Shown here in pieces: positions 16,314 to 25,432 of a DNA stretch of 64,000 nt. The DNA lies in NCBI GenBank assembly GCA_045595965.1, contig JAZOBN010000032.1, positions 69,226 through 133,225 on the forward strand, in the 5' to 3' direction. Origin of the DNA: CAAGNP01 sp045595965 (GTDB lineage: Bacteria > Bacteroidota > Bacteroidia > Bacteroidales > UBA932). The position numbers were made by a program, and so were the translations under genes. The notes under the pieces were generated by a model that saw only the letters and a program-made list of their open reading frames with translations, made no database searches and was not told the DNA's origin. Every line of letters starts with the position of its first letter. The first letter of the stretch is position 1.

Positions 16314-18659
16314 ATGAGACTTAGGAGAAGTTTAGTGAAGATCTGCTCATTGGCGTTAGGGCTGGCTATCGGTACCGTACTGATAGCGAAGGTGTGTTTT
16401 GAATTGTCATACGACAATTTCTACTCTGATAAAGAGAGAGTATATTCGATAATGACAGGAGCAGTAAGACATGGAGAAGAGAATCTGAGCGGTGATAGGG
16501 TAAGTGGCGCTGTGGCTCCGGGATTCAAAGAGTTTGTTCCAGGTGTGGAGTCGGCTACAAGGATTACCCCTGTATTTGAAAATAACAGCTATTATACTCA
16601 GGATAAAAACAAACTGGAAACAGAATTGATAGTGGCTGACACCAGTTTCTTCGATATTTTCGATGTTCAGGTGTATGCCGGAGATCCGAAACAGGTCCTT
16701 TCGCAGTGGGGCAAGATGATGGTGTCACGCACCCTTGCCGAAAAACTTGGTGGTGTAAATGAGGCTATTGGACAGACTCTGTACAACGAATCATTGCCCA
16801 AGGCTGTATTCACAGTGGAAGGGGTATTTGAGGATTTTCCAAGCAACAGTACTTTCCGTGGGTTGGATATCCTTCTCGCTATGCCTACATATTCAAAGAG
16901 CAGTACCGACAACTGGCTTGGCAACGATCGATATCTTGGATATGTGAAACTGCAGGATGGGGTGGATCCAGAATCGCTGACAGATGCCATCCACGAGATG
17001 CAGGTAAAAAACCAGCCTATGGAGGAGCTGGAGAAGGCCGGACTGAAACTCTGGTACTATCTGGAGAGGACCGACAAACAGCATTTGTCTGACCCGACGA
17101 ACAGAAATATGATCCTCATGCTCTCGATAGTGGCTCTGCTTCTGATTTCTGCAGCAGTGGTGAATTATGTCCTTAACTCAATATCATCTGTAGTGCATAG
17201 GGCAAAAGAGGTGGGAGTACGCAAATGCTATGGAGCAGAGGGGAGAGATATTGCGGAGCTCCTCTTCAATGAGGCAGCTCTCCATTTTTCTATCGCATTG
17301 ACTTTGGCGGTGGCAATAGTAATAGGATTTGCAGAGCAGATAGAGAACCTGCTGGGGGCATCCATTGTATCCCTTTTCAGTTGGCAGGCTGTAGTAGCGG
17401 TAGCGGTGGTTTGCGTGGCGGTGCTGTTGATTTCGGGTCTGGTCCCTGCAAATATCTTTATGAGGGTGCCTGTATCTACTGCATTCAGAAATTATAAAGA
17501 GTCCAGGAGGAGATGGAAACTTGTGTTTCTTGGGATACAGTTCACTTTCTCGATCTTCCTGATCTGCGTGCTGTTCATATTTGGGAAACAATATAATATG
17601 ATGCTCAATGATGACCTGGGTTACGAGTATGACCGGCTGCTGGCTGTGGATATGGTGGGTGCTGATCCAGAGGATTTCTTTAAGGTTAAGGACAGGGTGT
17701 CCCAGCTTCCATTTGTGCAGGGATTGGCCATCACTTCAGAGGTCCCTATCGCAGGCTCTTCAGGAAACAATGTCTATCTCCCCAATGATGAAAGAGAACT
17801 TTTCAATGTGGCTGACCAGTATTATTCGACTGTGGGGGCAGCAGATGTGCTGGGGATAAAATTTATCGAAGGAAGAGAGGCCCAAACCATAAATGAAGTG
17901 GCTGTGAGTAGGAGGTTTGTGGAGAGGATGCAGGAGTTTACAGAGTGGTCAGATGGCGCTATAGGGAAAGGGGTTGTCTTTACCGAGCATAGCAAGAAGA
18001 AAACCGATATTTTCACTATATGTGGAGTGTATGAAGATTACAAGATAGGATCGGTGTTTGCGGATGACCGTCCGAGTGTCCGTTTCGGTGCGGAACTATC
18101 TTACGATGATCTACTAGACTTTTATCTGAGGTTTGTACTGATAAAGGTGGATAAAATTACAGCGGAGAATATCTCCCAGGTGCAGAAGGCTGTGGATGAG
18201 GTTATCCCTGAGAGAACTTTTGAAGTGGCTGCATATGAGGATGGGGTGAGGATGTTTTTTGCTGATATAAGAAAAATTAAAAATGCCATACTTCTGGGTG
18301 GTTTGTTTTCATTGGTTATTTCACTAATGGGACTGATAGGTTATATCAGAGACGAGACACAGAGAAGAAGTGCTGAGGTGGCTATCAGAAAAATCAATGG
18401 AGCGGTACCGGCAGAGATTGTCCGACTCTTTCTTGCCGATATTATGAAACTTATGGTTTGGGCACTTGCTGTCGGAGATGTGCTTGCCTATCTGGTAGGT
18501 GATGCTGCCCTTGAGATGTTCCAGCAGAAGGCCGATGTTGGGGTCTGGAGTTATGTTGCAGGGGATGTAATAGTTTTGGCAATAATACTTGCAGTGGTAA
18601 TAGTTGGCAGTTTGAGAATTTCAAATTCGAATCCGGTGGATTCACTTAAAGGGGAGTAA
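16314..18659 (+). CDS. MacB/FtsX-type ABC transporter permease
   Basis: A 781-residue inner-membrane permease of the double-FtsX type: an N-terminal transmembrane helix, a periplasmic MacB-PCD-like domain, three helices (about 265-385), a second TM and periplasmic domain (about 400-650), then three C-terminal helices with LIGYIRDETQRRSAEVAIRK and a final SNPVDSLKGE typical of the family. YDNFYSDKERVYSI after the first helix is a hallmark of Bacteroidetes members. It pairs with the ATPase at 18684 and the second permease at 19373, probably moving lipophilic compounds, peptides or lipoproteins toward the adaptor/TolC conduit. Substrate unknown. Confidence 0.9.
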   Translation: MRLRRSLVKICSLALGLAIGTVLIAKVCFELSYDNFYSDKERVYSIMTGAVRHGEENLSGDRVSGAVAPGFKEFVPGVESATRITPVFENNSYYTQDKNKLETELIVADTSFFDIFDVQVYAGDPKQVLSQWGKMMVSRTLAEKLGGVNEAIGQTLYNESLPKAVFTVEGVFEDFPSNSTFRGLDILLAMPTYSKSSTDNWLGNDRYLGYVKLQDGVDPESLTDAIHEMQVKNQPMEELEKAGLKLWYYLERTDKQHLSDPTNRNMILMLSIVALLLISAAVVNYVLNSISSVVHRAKEVGVRKCYGAEGRDIAELLFNEAALHFSIALTLAVAIVIGFAEQIENLLGASIVSLFSWQAVVAVAVVCVAVLLISGLVPANIFMRVPVSTAFRNYKESRRRWKLVFLGIQFTFSIFLICVLFIFGKQYNMMLNDDLGYEYDRLLAVDMVGADPEDFFKVKDRVSQLPFVQGLAITSEVPIAGSSGNNVYLPNDERELFNVADQYYSTVGAADVLGIKFIEGREAQTINEVAVSRRFVERMQEFTEWSDGAIGKGVVFTEHSKKKTDIFTICGVYEDYKIGSVFADDRPSVRFGAELSYDDLLDFYLRFVLIKVDKITAENISQVQKAVDEVIPERTFEVAAYEDGVRMFFADIRKIKNAILLGGLFSLVISLMGLIGYIRDETQRRSAEVAIRKINGAVPAEIVRLFLADIMKLMVWALAVGDVLAYLVGDAALEMFQQKADVGVWSYVAGDVIVLAIILAVVIVGSLRISNSNPVDSLKGE

Positions 18660-18683
18660 ATAAACAAATTAAAAATATAAATT

Positions 18684-19364
18684 ATGATTACAGTTAAAGA
18701 TCTTAGTAAAGTATTCCGTACAGAGGAAATTGAGACTACTGCCCTCAATGGGGTGTCGTTTGAAATCAATAGTGGTGAATTCGTGGCCATAATGGGGCCA
18801 TCAGGATGTGGTAAATCGACATTGCTGAATATCCTGGGGCTTCTTGACAACCCCACATCGGGAAGTTACAGACTTCTTGACAGCGAGGTGGGTGGACTGA
18901 AAGAGAAGGAGAGGACCAAATTCCGTAAAGGGAATATCGGTTTCGTGTTCCAGAGTTTTAACCTTATTGACGAACTTAATGTGTATGAGAATGTGGAGTT
19001 GCCTTTAAGATACTTGAATATCTCAGCAGGAGAGCGCAAGAAGAGGGTGGAAGAGATCCTCAAGAGGATGAATATCTCTCATCGTGCGAAGCATTTCCCT
19101 CAGCAGCTTTCTGGGGGACAACAGCAGAGAGTCGCTATTGCCCGAGCTGTGGTGTCAAATCCCAAACTTATCCTTGCCGATGAGCCTACAGGTAATCTGG
19201 ATTCGAAAAATGGTAAAGAGGTGATGGATCTTCTGGCAGAGCTGAATAAAGAGGGGACTACTATTGTGATGGTGACCCACTCGCAGAAAGATGCAGCTGT
19301 AGCACAAAGGGTGATAAATCTATTCGACGGACAGATAGTAGGTGACGTGAAGAATGAACTATAA
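18684..19364 (+). CDS. LolD/MacB-type ABC transporter ATPase
   Basis: A 226-residue cytoplasmic ATP-binding subunit. Walker A is GPSGCGKST (about 38-46), the Q-loop is FVFQSFNLIDELN, the signature is LSGGQQQRVAIARA, Walker B is LILADEPTGNLD and the H-loop is MVTHSQ. The sequence type is that of MacB/LolD ATPases, which drive mechanotransmission rather than substrate translocation. It sits between the two permease genes with 24- and 8-base gaps, so all three are probably one unit. Confidence 0.95.
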   Translation: MITVKDLSKVFRTEEIETTALNGVSFEINSGEFVAIMGPSGCGKSTLLNILGLLDNPTSGSYRLLDSEVGGLKEKERTKFRKGNIGFVFQSFNLIDELNVYENVELPLRYLNISAGERKKRVEEILKRMNISHRAKHFPQQLSGGQQQRVAIARAVVSNPKLILADEPTGNLDSKNGKEVMDLLAELNKEGTTIVMVTHSQKDAAVAQRVINLFDGQIVGDVKNEL

Positions 19365-19372
19365 TTACTCCT

Positions 19373-21772
19373 ATGAAAAGTATTTTTAATATATTTAAGG
19401 GTTCGAGCCTCCTGAATCTTCTGGGGATGACAGTGGCGTTTGCAGCTATGTATATCCTTATGGTACAGGTGCACTATGATCTTGGCTATAACCGGAAAAT
19501 CAAGGATGTGGAGCGTCTCTACATCCTGGGAACACCCAGCTGGTTCTCAGAAGGGAAGTATCAGGTAAATCTCAATCGCCCTCTTCAGATAGCCATTATG
19601 GAACAGGCCTCTATGGTAGAGAGCTGGGGCGTGGCCTATATCGGTGGAGATGGGAAGAACTATACCCGCGTAGGGGAAGGTGAGGAGGAGCGTACATATC
19701 AGATCGGTACATCACAGCTCACCCGTGGGGCTCTGGATGTCTTCGGCTTTACCCCTGTGGTGGGAACTTTTGATGGGATGGATAAAGAGGAGACGGTGGC
19801 TATAAGCGAGTCTGCTGCCAAACTGATGGGGGTGGGTGTAGGTGACGGAATATTTGTGGGGAAAGGAAAAGAGCCGATGACCATAGTGGCTGTATATGAA
19901 GATATGCCGATGAATTCGGATCTGAACAATATCCATATCCTTTACTGCTGCTATTTGGAGGAGCAGAGCGTGGACAACTTCAATGAATGGAGCTATCACC
20001 ATTTCGTAAAGCTCAATTCATCGGAGAGCAAAGAGGCATTTGAGGCACACGCACGAAAAGTGGTGGAGGGGATCTGGAGAGAGAGGATTGCATCTGCACC
20101 CGAATCGGTCAGAAGCAGTATTGACCAGAGCCAGATCGATGATCAGATCGACCGTTCGACCGTCACCCTCCTCCCTGTGAAAGATATGTATTACAATAAG
20201 CAGATCGATGTCCCTGCAGGGCGAAGTGGCAACAGGACCACTACCCTTACCCTATTGGCGGTAGCCATCCTTATCGTGGTCATAACCCTCATAAACTTCG
20301 TGAACTTCTTCTTCGCGCAGATCCCTATGAGGATCAAAGGTGTCAATACCAGGAAGATTCTGGGAAGCAGCAGAGGTGCACTTGTGGGTAGGCTGATGGT
20401 GGAATCGGGTATTCTGGTGATGGTCTCATTGTGCGCAGCTGTGGCAGTCGTGGTGCTGTTCAAAGGCTCCACCTATGCAAATCTAATCACCTGCACACTG
20501 GCATTCGGGGAGAATCTCCCTGTGATCTGCATAACCATTGCGGCAGCACTCCTGATGACCATTGCTTCAAGCGTATATCCTGCACTTTATATCACGTCGT
20601 TCTCCCCGGCATTTGCCATCAAAGGGGCGTTCGGCTCTACAGCGAAGGGTAAAGGGCTACGCTATACACTGATCTCTCTGCAGTTTGTTATCTCCATCGC
20701 CTTTGTGATATGTGCTATGTTTATCAAGATGCAGCACAGCTATATGATGAACTATGATATGGGATTTGACAAGGAGTGTTTACTTACTGCCAATGTCGGG
20801 GTGGCTACTGCTGACAGGGAGTCTTTTACAGACGAACTCCTCAAAGACCCTAATATAGCGGATGTCGCCTGGGCTGCAGGGCCATTGGTTAGCAGCAGCC
20901 GTATGGGCTGGGGGAGAACATTTAAGGGAGAACAGATCAATATTGACTCTTACCCTGTGTCGTGGAACTTCTTGAAATTTATGGGTATTGATATAGTGGA
21001 GGGGCGTGATTTTACACCTGCAGATGAGAAAAGTGAGAACGGAGTCTTTATCTTTAACCAGATAGCCAAAGAGAAATATGGTTTCACTCTGGAAGACAAG
21101 GTCAATGGTCACAGCGCAGAGACAGAGATTGCCGGATTCTGTGAAGATTTCCAGTTCCGTCCCTTGCAATATGAATTGAATCCGTTTGCCTTCTATATAT
21201 TCGGGAAAAATCCTTGGTGGGATCTGACACATCTCTATATAAGGACCCTCCCAGGGGCTTCGTATCAGGATGTCCAGACCACTGTAAACAACACCATCCT
21301 CAAATTCAATCCTGGGGCAAATCTGAACCGTTTCAGACTTCAGTTCTTCGACGAGGAGCTTGGAAGGCAGTACCGGAAAGAGAAAGATCTCACTACGATG
21401 ATTACATTGTTTACCCTGATCGCTATCATTATATCTCTGATGGGTGTTTTCGGTCTGGTACTCTTCGAAACGCAATATCGCCGTAAGGAGATAGGGGTAA
21501 GGAGGGTGTTGGGATCCTCAGTCGGTGAGATTTTGAAGATGTTCAATATGAAATTTCTCAAGATGCTCGCAGTCTGCTTCTTGATAGCTGCGCCGGTTTC
21601 ATACTTTATCATAGACTTCTACTATAGCACATTTGCCCATAGTTCTCCGATATACTGGTGGGTATTTGCTGCAGCAGGGGCGGCAGTGGCGCTGATAGTG
21701 GCGGCAGTAGTGACAGTCACCAGCCTCCGCTCAGCTACAGAAAACCCGGTAGAGTCGTTGAGAAGTGAGTAA
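19373..21772 (+). CDS. Second MacB/FtsX-type ABC transporter permease
   Basis: A 799-residue permease with the same layout as the one at 16314: N-terminal TM, periplasmic domain, three TMs (about 285-420), a second periplasmic domain and three final TMs. The C-terminus FGLVLFETQYRRKEIGVRRV and ENPVESLRSE are family features. Shares only general similarity with the other permease, so the transporter may be a heterodimer. It follows the ATPase by 8 bases and is followed after 37 bases by the regulator gene. Local GC and codon use appear somewhat richer than the flanking genes; I did not compute this. Confidence 0.9.
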   Translation: MKSIFNIFKGSSLLNLLGMTVAFAAMYILMVQVHYDLGYNRKIKDVERLYILGTPSWFSEGKYQVNLNRPLQIAIMEQASMVESWGVAYIGGDGKNYTRVGEGEEERTYQIGTSQLTRGALDVFGFTPVVGTFDGMDKEETVAISESAAKLMGVGVGDGIFVGKGKEPMTIVAVYEDMPMNSDLNNIHILYCCYLEEQSVDNFNEWSYHHFVKLNSSESKEAFEAHARKVVEGIWRERIASAPESVRSSIDQSQIDDQIDRSTVTLLPVKDMYYNKQIDVPAGRSGNRTTTLTLLAVAILIVVITLINFVNFFFAQIPMRIKGVNTRKILGSSRGALVGRLMVESGILVMVSLCAAVAVVVLFKGSTYANLITCTLAFGENLPVICITIAAALLMTIASSVYPALYITSFSPAFAIKGAFGSTAKGKGLRYTLISLQFVISIAFVICAMFIKMQHSYMMNYDMGFDKECLLTANVGVATADRESFTDELLKDPNIADVAWAAGPLVSSSRMGWGRTFKGEQINIDSYPVSWNFLKFMGIDIVEGRDFTPADEKSENGVFIFNQIAKEKYGFTLEDKVNGHSAETEIAGFCEDFQFRPLQYELNPFAFYIFGKNPWWDLTHLYIRTLPGASYQDVQTTVNNTILKFNPGANLNRFRLQFFDEELGRQYRKEKDLTTMITLFTLIAIIISLMGVFGLVLFETQYRRKEIGVRRVLGSSVGEILKMFNMKFLKMLAVCFLIAAPVSYFIIDFYYSTFAHSSPIYWWVFAAAGAAVALIVAAVVTVTSLRSATENPVESLRSE

Positions 21773-21809
21773 ATATTTATAAATTCGCACCACGATTGAG
21801 AATATTTTT

Positions 21810-23162
21810 ATGTCAAAGATAAGGGCGAAAATATTGGTTGTGGATGACAATAGTGGCATTAGGGGGGCACTGCAGATATTGCTCCCCCGCCATTTTTCTG
21901 ATGTGGAGCTTATATCCTCTCCAAATGGACTGATATCTAAGATGAGGGAGTTCTCCCCCGACGTGGTCCTTCTTGATATGAATTTCCATACAGATATCAA
22001 TACTGGAAATGAAGGTCTTTTCTGGCTGAGTGAGATTAAAAAGTATAACTCCAATATTGAGGTGGTCCTTTTTACCGCTTATGCAGATATCCAATTGGCT
22101 GTTGAGGGGATGAAAAGGGGGGCATTCGATTTTATTGTCAAACCCTGGGATAATGATAAACTGATTGAAATCCTCGCAAGGGGTGTCAGAAAGCGTGGGA
22201 AGGATGCTATAAGCAAGTCTGTTACATCAGATGCTCCCAAAATGTTATGGGGACATTCGCCAAGAATGGAACAGATATCCCGTATCATAGAAAAGGTCGC
22301 CCCTACGGATGCTACTATCCTTATAACTGGAGAGAATGGCGTAGGTAAGGACGTTCTTGCAAATGAGATTCATAGGCTGAGTTTGCGCTCGGACAAACCA
22401 ATGGTGTGTGTCGATGCGGGGGCCATCACGGAAACTCTCTTTGAAAGTGAACTCTTTGGACATGTAAAAGGGGCCTTTACAGATGCCCATGCAGATAAAA
22501 CAGGAAAATTTGAATTGGCGAATGGTGGCACATTGTTTCTTGATGAAATAGGGAATATTCCACTACATCTTCAGGCCAAGCTGCTGCGGGTTCTTCAGAA
22601 CAGGATGGTGACCAAGGTCGGTGATACCAAAAGTATCCCTATAGATGTCCGCCTGATATGTGCTACAAATAAAGATCTGGACAAGATGGTTCGTGATGGT
22701 GAGTTCAGAGAAGATCTCTATTATAGGATAAACACCATGCGTATTATGTTGCCGCCACTTCGTGAGAGGGGTGATGAAATAGTCCCTTTGGCCAATCTTT
22801 TCATTAAAAGGTATGCACATAAATATGGACGTCAAGTCTCATCTATTGACCCTGTGGCTGAAAAAATGCTTGTGTCGAACTACTGGAGTGGTAATATCAG
22901 AGAACTTCAGAATACCATCGAGAAAGCGGTGATACTTTCTGAAGGGGAGATACTTGTTGCATCAGATCTTCAGTTTGAGACCACTGTCAATACAACCCCA
23001 CTGACATCTGCTATCCAGACAGAGGAGACCCTTGAGATGGCTGAAGAGAGGGCTATTCGCTCCGCAATGGAGCGCTACAGCGGGAATCTCTCCCTGGTAG
23101 CAAAATCCCTCGACATATCCCGCCCCACCCTCTATTCCAAACTTAAAAAATACAATATTTGA
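21810..23162 (+). CDS. NtrC-type sigma-54-dependent response regulator
   Basis: A 450-residue transcription activator. The receiver domain (1-125) has VVDDN and phospho-acceptor Asp56 in VVLLDMNF, plus the conserved Lys in FIVKPW. The AAA+ domain (about 145-370) has Walker A GENGVGKD, the sigma-54 contact loop GAFTDA (GAFTGA in most members), Walker B LFLDEIGNI and the arginine region FREDLYYRI. The C-terminus is a Fis-type helix-turn-helix (LVAKSLDISRPTLYSKLKKY). It overlaps the kinase gene by one base (ATGA). It probably activates the upstream efflux operon through the palindrome at 13420. Confidence 0.94.
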   Translation: MSKIRAKILVVDDNSGIRGALQILLPRHFSDVELISSPNGLISKMREFSPDVVLLDMNFHTDINTGNEGLFWLSEIKKYNSNIEVVLFTAYADIQLAVEGMKRGAFDFIVKPWDNDKLIEILARGVRKRGKDAISKSVTSDAPKMLWGHSPRMEQISRIIEKVAPTDATILITGENGVGKDVLANEIHRLSLRSDKPMVCVDAGAITETLFESELFGHVKGAFTDAHADKTGKFELANGGTLFLDEIGNIPLHLQAKLLRVLQNRMVTKVGDTKSIPIDVRLICATNKDLDKMVRDGEFREDLYYRINTMRIMLPPLRERGDEIVPLANLFIKRYAHKYGRQVSSIDPVAEKMLVSNYWSGNIRELQNTIEKAVILSEGEILVASDLQFETTVNTTPLTSAIQTEETLEMAEERAIRSAMERYSGNLSLVAKSLDISRPTLYSKLKKYNI

Positions 23163-24385
23163 TGACAACTCTCCATATCACACTAATTGCCCTTGGAGCG
23201 GCGATAGTGGCAGGAGGAGTTTCTGCCTGGTACTTTACACGTCGGGTACACAGGAAAGTTTCATATATGCTCGATGCTATGGAGGATGGGGAACTTAATT
23301 TCAGATTCAACGAGAAGAAGAGAATAGGAGGAAAGATAAACAGGACCCTTAACAGAGTGCGTGGCATATATGAAAAAGAGCGTGACAGGATATTGGAGCA
23401 AGAGCGTTTTTATGGCCAGATGCTAGATCACGTCAGGACCGGTATCCTGGTGGAGGAGGATGGAAAGGTCATTTATATCAATAAAGCTGCGAATGATACC
23501 ATCGGTTTGCCTGCATTGGGACATATTCGTCAATTAAAAAACATAGATGAGTCTCTATATTGTGCTTTCAGGGATGTGACTCCACACAAAGAGAGCCGTG
23601 CGAGTTTTTATAATGAGAGGGGAGAGAAGAGCATACTTCTGACAGCATCCAATGAGTGTATAGGTGGTAAAAATGTAAAAGTCATTACATTCAATGATGT
23701 TACCGAGGAGATGGGCCAGAATGAGGAGATCTCCTGGAACAGGCTGATAAGGGTCCTTACGCATGAGATTATGAATACTGTTACACCGGTTGCATCACTG
23801 AGTCAGACTTTATCCCAGGAGGTGGAGAGGTTCTGCGGGGAATCCGGGTATGAGGAAATCAAGTCAGGACTGGAGACAATATCATCTTCTTCAAGAGGAC
23901 TGATAAAATTTGTTGAGTCATATCGCAAGCTGACTCGCGTACCTGTCCCTGTGAAGAGGGCTTTCTATCTCAAAGATTTGATGGAAAGGGTGTTGAGTCT
24001 TACTCACGAACAAACTTCAGGAAGTGGTGTGCAGTGTGTGTATATTGAGAAAACAGAAGATATCCTCCTTTATGCAGATGAGAACCAGATATCACAGATT
24101 CTTATAAATCTTATTAGAAATGGTGTTCAGGCAGAGGCATCCAAAGTGGAGATAACTGCCAATATTGACCTCTCCGAAAGTGTCGTAATAGAGATTGCCA
24201 ATAATGGACACCCTATAAGCCGTGAAAGCCAGGAGCAGATTTTTGTCCCATTTTTTACTACCAAACAGGATGGGACAGGTATAGGTCTGAGTTTGTCACG
24301 GCAGATAATGCGCCTGCACAACGGATCTATCCATCTCTCCCGCAGTGATGAGCGGATGACAGTATTCACTTTGATATTCAAATAA
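23162..24385 (+). CDS. Sensor histidine kinase partner of the NtrC-type regulator
   Basis: A 407-residue membrane kinase. One N-terminal TM (about 5-25) leads into a HAMP-like linker, a PAS-like domain (about 85-185; GILVEEDGKVIYINKAAND), a HisKA-like segment with LTHEIMNTVTPVASL (phospho-His near residue 201), and a HATPase_c domain with N-box LINLIRNGVQA and GTGIGLSLSRQIM. It has no large periplasmic sensor, so the signal is probably membrane or cytoplasmic. Start chosen at ATG 23162, which overlaps the regulator's TGA; an in-frame TTG three bases earlier is less likely. Confidence 0.92.
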   Translation: MTTLHITLIALGAAIVAGGVSAWYFTRRVHRKVSYMLDAMEDGELNFRFNEKKRIGGKINRTLNRVRGIYEKERDRILEQERFYGQMLDHVRTGILVEEDGKVIYINKAANDTIGLPALGHIRQLKNIDESLYCAFRDVTPHKESRASFYNERGEKSILLTASNECIGGKNVKVITFNDVTEEMGQNEEISWNRLIRVLTHEIMNTVTPVASLSQTLSQEVERFCGESGYEEIKSGLETISSSSRGLIKFVESYRKLTRVPVPVKRAFYLKDLMERVLSLTHEQTSGSGVQCVYIEKTEDILLYADENQISQILINLIRNGVQAEASKVEITANIDLSESVVIEIANNGHPISRESQEQIFVPFFTTKQDGTGIGLSLSRQIMRLHNGSIHLSRSDERMTVFTLIFK

Positions 24386-24396
24386 CCCTTTTTTGT

Positions 24397-24404
24397 TATT
24401 TTTG
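24397..24404 (+). promoter_or_regulatory. -7 promoter box TATTTTTG with near-leaderless start
   Basis: The box ends 5 bases before the ATG at 24410. A TTTG at 24370-24373 could be the -33 element, but the 23-base spacer is longer than usual. Confidence 0.45.
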
Positions 24405-24409
24405 CATCC

Positions 24410-25414
24410 ATGTTCAAGAAGTTAAGGGATATCAGGGAGAGGAATAATGTGGCCAGGCAGAAGATGGTAGATTATCTGAATGATAATCCAAGGTTCATTA
24501 CTCCTGAATTGATCAAGGAGGTCGATCCTGCGGGTCTCCTCTCTACAGAAGAGGTTTGCTATGCCCTTTTTACAGGGGCTTGTGGAGTTGATGAGATGGA
24601 GAATGAGGAGGATGCGATTTTGGCTAAAGGGTATTTCAGAGAGTCACTGTCCAGACTCGATACAGATGATTTTACATCCAATCCATACTATCAGAATATC
24701 AAGATACCCCAAGTCAAATTTGGCCGTTGGGAACTTGCATATCAGGAATATACCCCATACGAGGCTTTCATATATCAGGATATAAAACTCTATCCTGATT
24801 TACGTGAGGTACCAATACTCGGTTACTTTACAGAGCCATTCAAATATCCTTCGGTATTGGAGGATGGTCACGAATGGATGTCCATCAAACCGAGTGAGCT
24901 TGAGACATTGAAGAAATCTATAGAGAATGCTCACGGGAGGGTAATCACATTTGGTCTGGGGCTCGGTTACTACACCTATATGGTCTCGCAGAAACCGCAG
25001 GTAGATTCGGTTACAGTAGTTGAGCGTTCCGAAGAGGTAATAGAGCTGTTCAAGAAGTATATCTTGCCACAATTTACATATCCCGAAAAGGTGAGTATAA
25101 TATGTTCAGATGCCTATGACTTTATGGATAACCGGATGATTCAGGGGATGTACGATTATGTTTTGGCCGACCTATGGCACGATGTGTCGGATGGTCTGGA
25201 TCTCTACCTTAAATTCAAAAATAGGGAGCATAGGTTCCCTGGGACACAATTTGATTATTGGGCAGAAGAATCACTTCTCTCAGCCGTCAGATGGGAGTTG
25301 TTTGATCTGATTGTAAGCACATCTTCTTCTGAAGAGGAGGCATTGCACAGACTTTCTGACGAATCTTTGAAAAAGATAATTTCTGCAGATAGAGTTAAGT
25401 GTAATTTCAAATAA
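24410..25414 (+). CDS. SAM-dependent methyltransferase-like protein, function unknown
   Basis: A 334-residue soluble protein. I recognise no named family, but residues about 175-245 look like a Rossmann-type SAM fold: VITFGLGLGYYTYMVSQ as the glycine-rich loop, VTVVERSEEVIELFKK as the acidic strand end, VSIICSDAYDFM as the next strand, and YDYVLADLWHD at the motif-IV position. Spermidine synthase and class I methyltransferases share this order. The N-terminal 170 residues have no evident motif and include a Tyr-rich segment (YQEYTPYEAFIYQD). It has its own promoter and lies 18 bases before the GH18 gene, which also has its own -7 box. Confidence 0.62.
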   Translation: MFKKLRDIRERNNVARQKMVDYLNDNPRFITPELIKEVDPAGLLSTEEVCYALFTGACGVDEMENEEDAILAKGYFRESLSRLDTDDFTSNPYYQNIKIPQVKFGRWELAYQEYTPYEAFIYQDIKLYPDLREVPILGYFTEPFKYPSVLEDGHEWMSIKPSELETLKKSIENAHGRVITFGLGLGYYTYMVSQKPQVDSVTVVERSEEVIELFKKYILPQFTYPEKVSIICSDAYDFMDNRMIQGMYDYVLADLWHDVSDGLDLYLKFKNREHRFPGTQFDYWAEESLLSAVRWELFDLIVSTSSSEEEALHRLSDESLKKIISADRVKCNFK

Positions 25415-25418
25415 GTGT

Positions 25419-25426
25419 TATCTTTG
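25419..25426 (+). promoter_or_regulatory. -7 promoter box TATCTTTG of the secreted-hydrolase operon
   Basis: The TAnnTTTG box ends 6 bases before the ATG at 25433. No clear -33 TTTG is seen. It lies in an 18-base intergenic gap. Confidence 0.5.
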
Positions 25427-25432
25427 TAAGAT

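Noticed and set aside
20780..21475. 231-codon frame antisense to the second permease
   Set aside because: Antisense shadow of a strongly supported permease gene.
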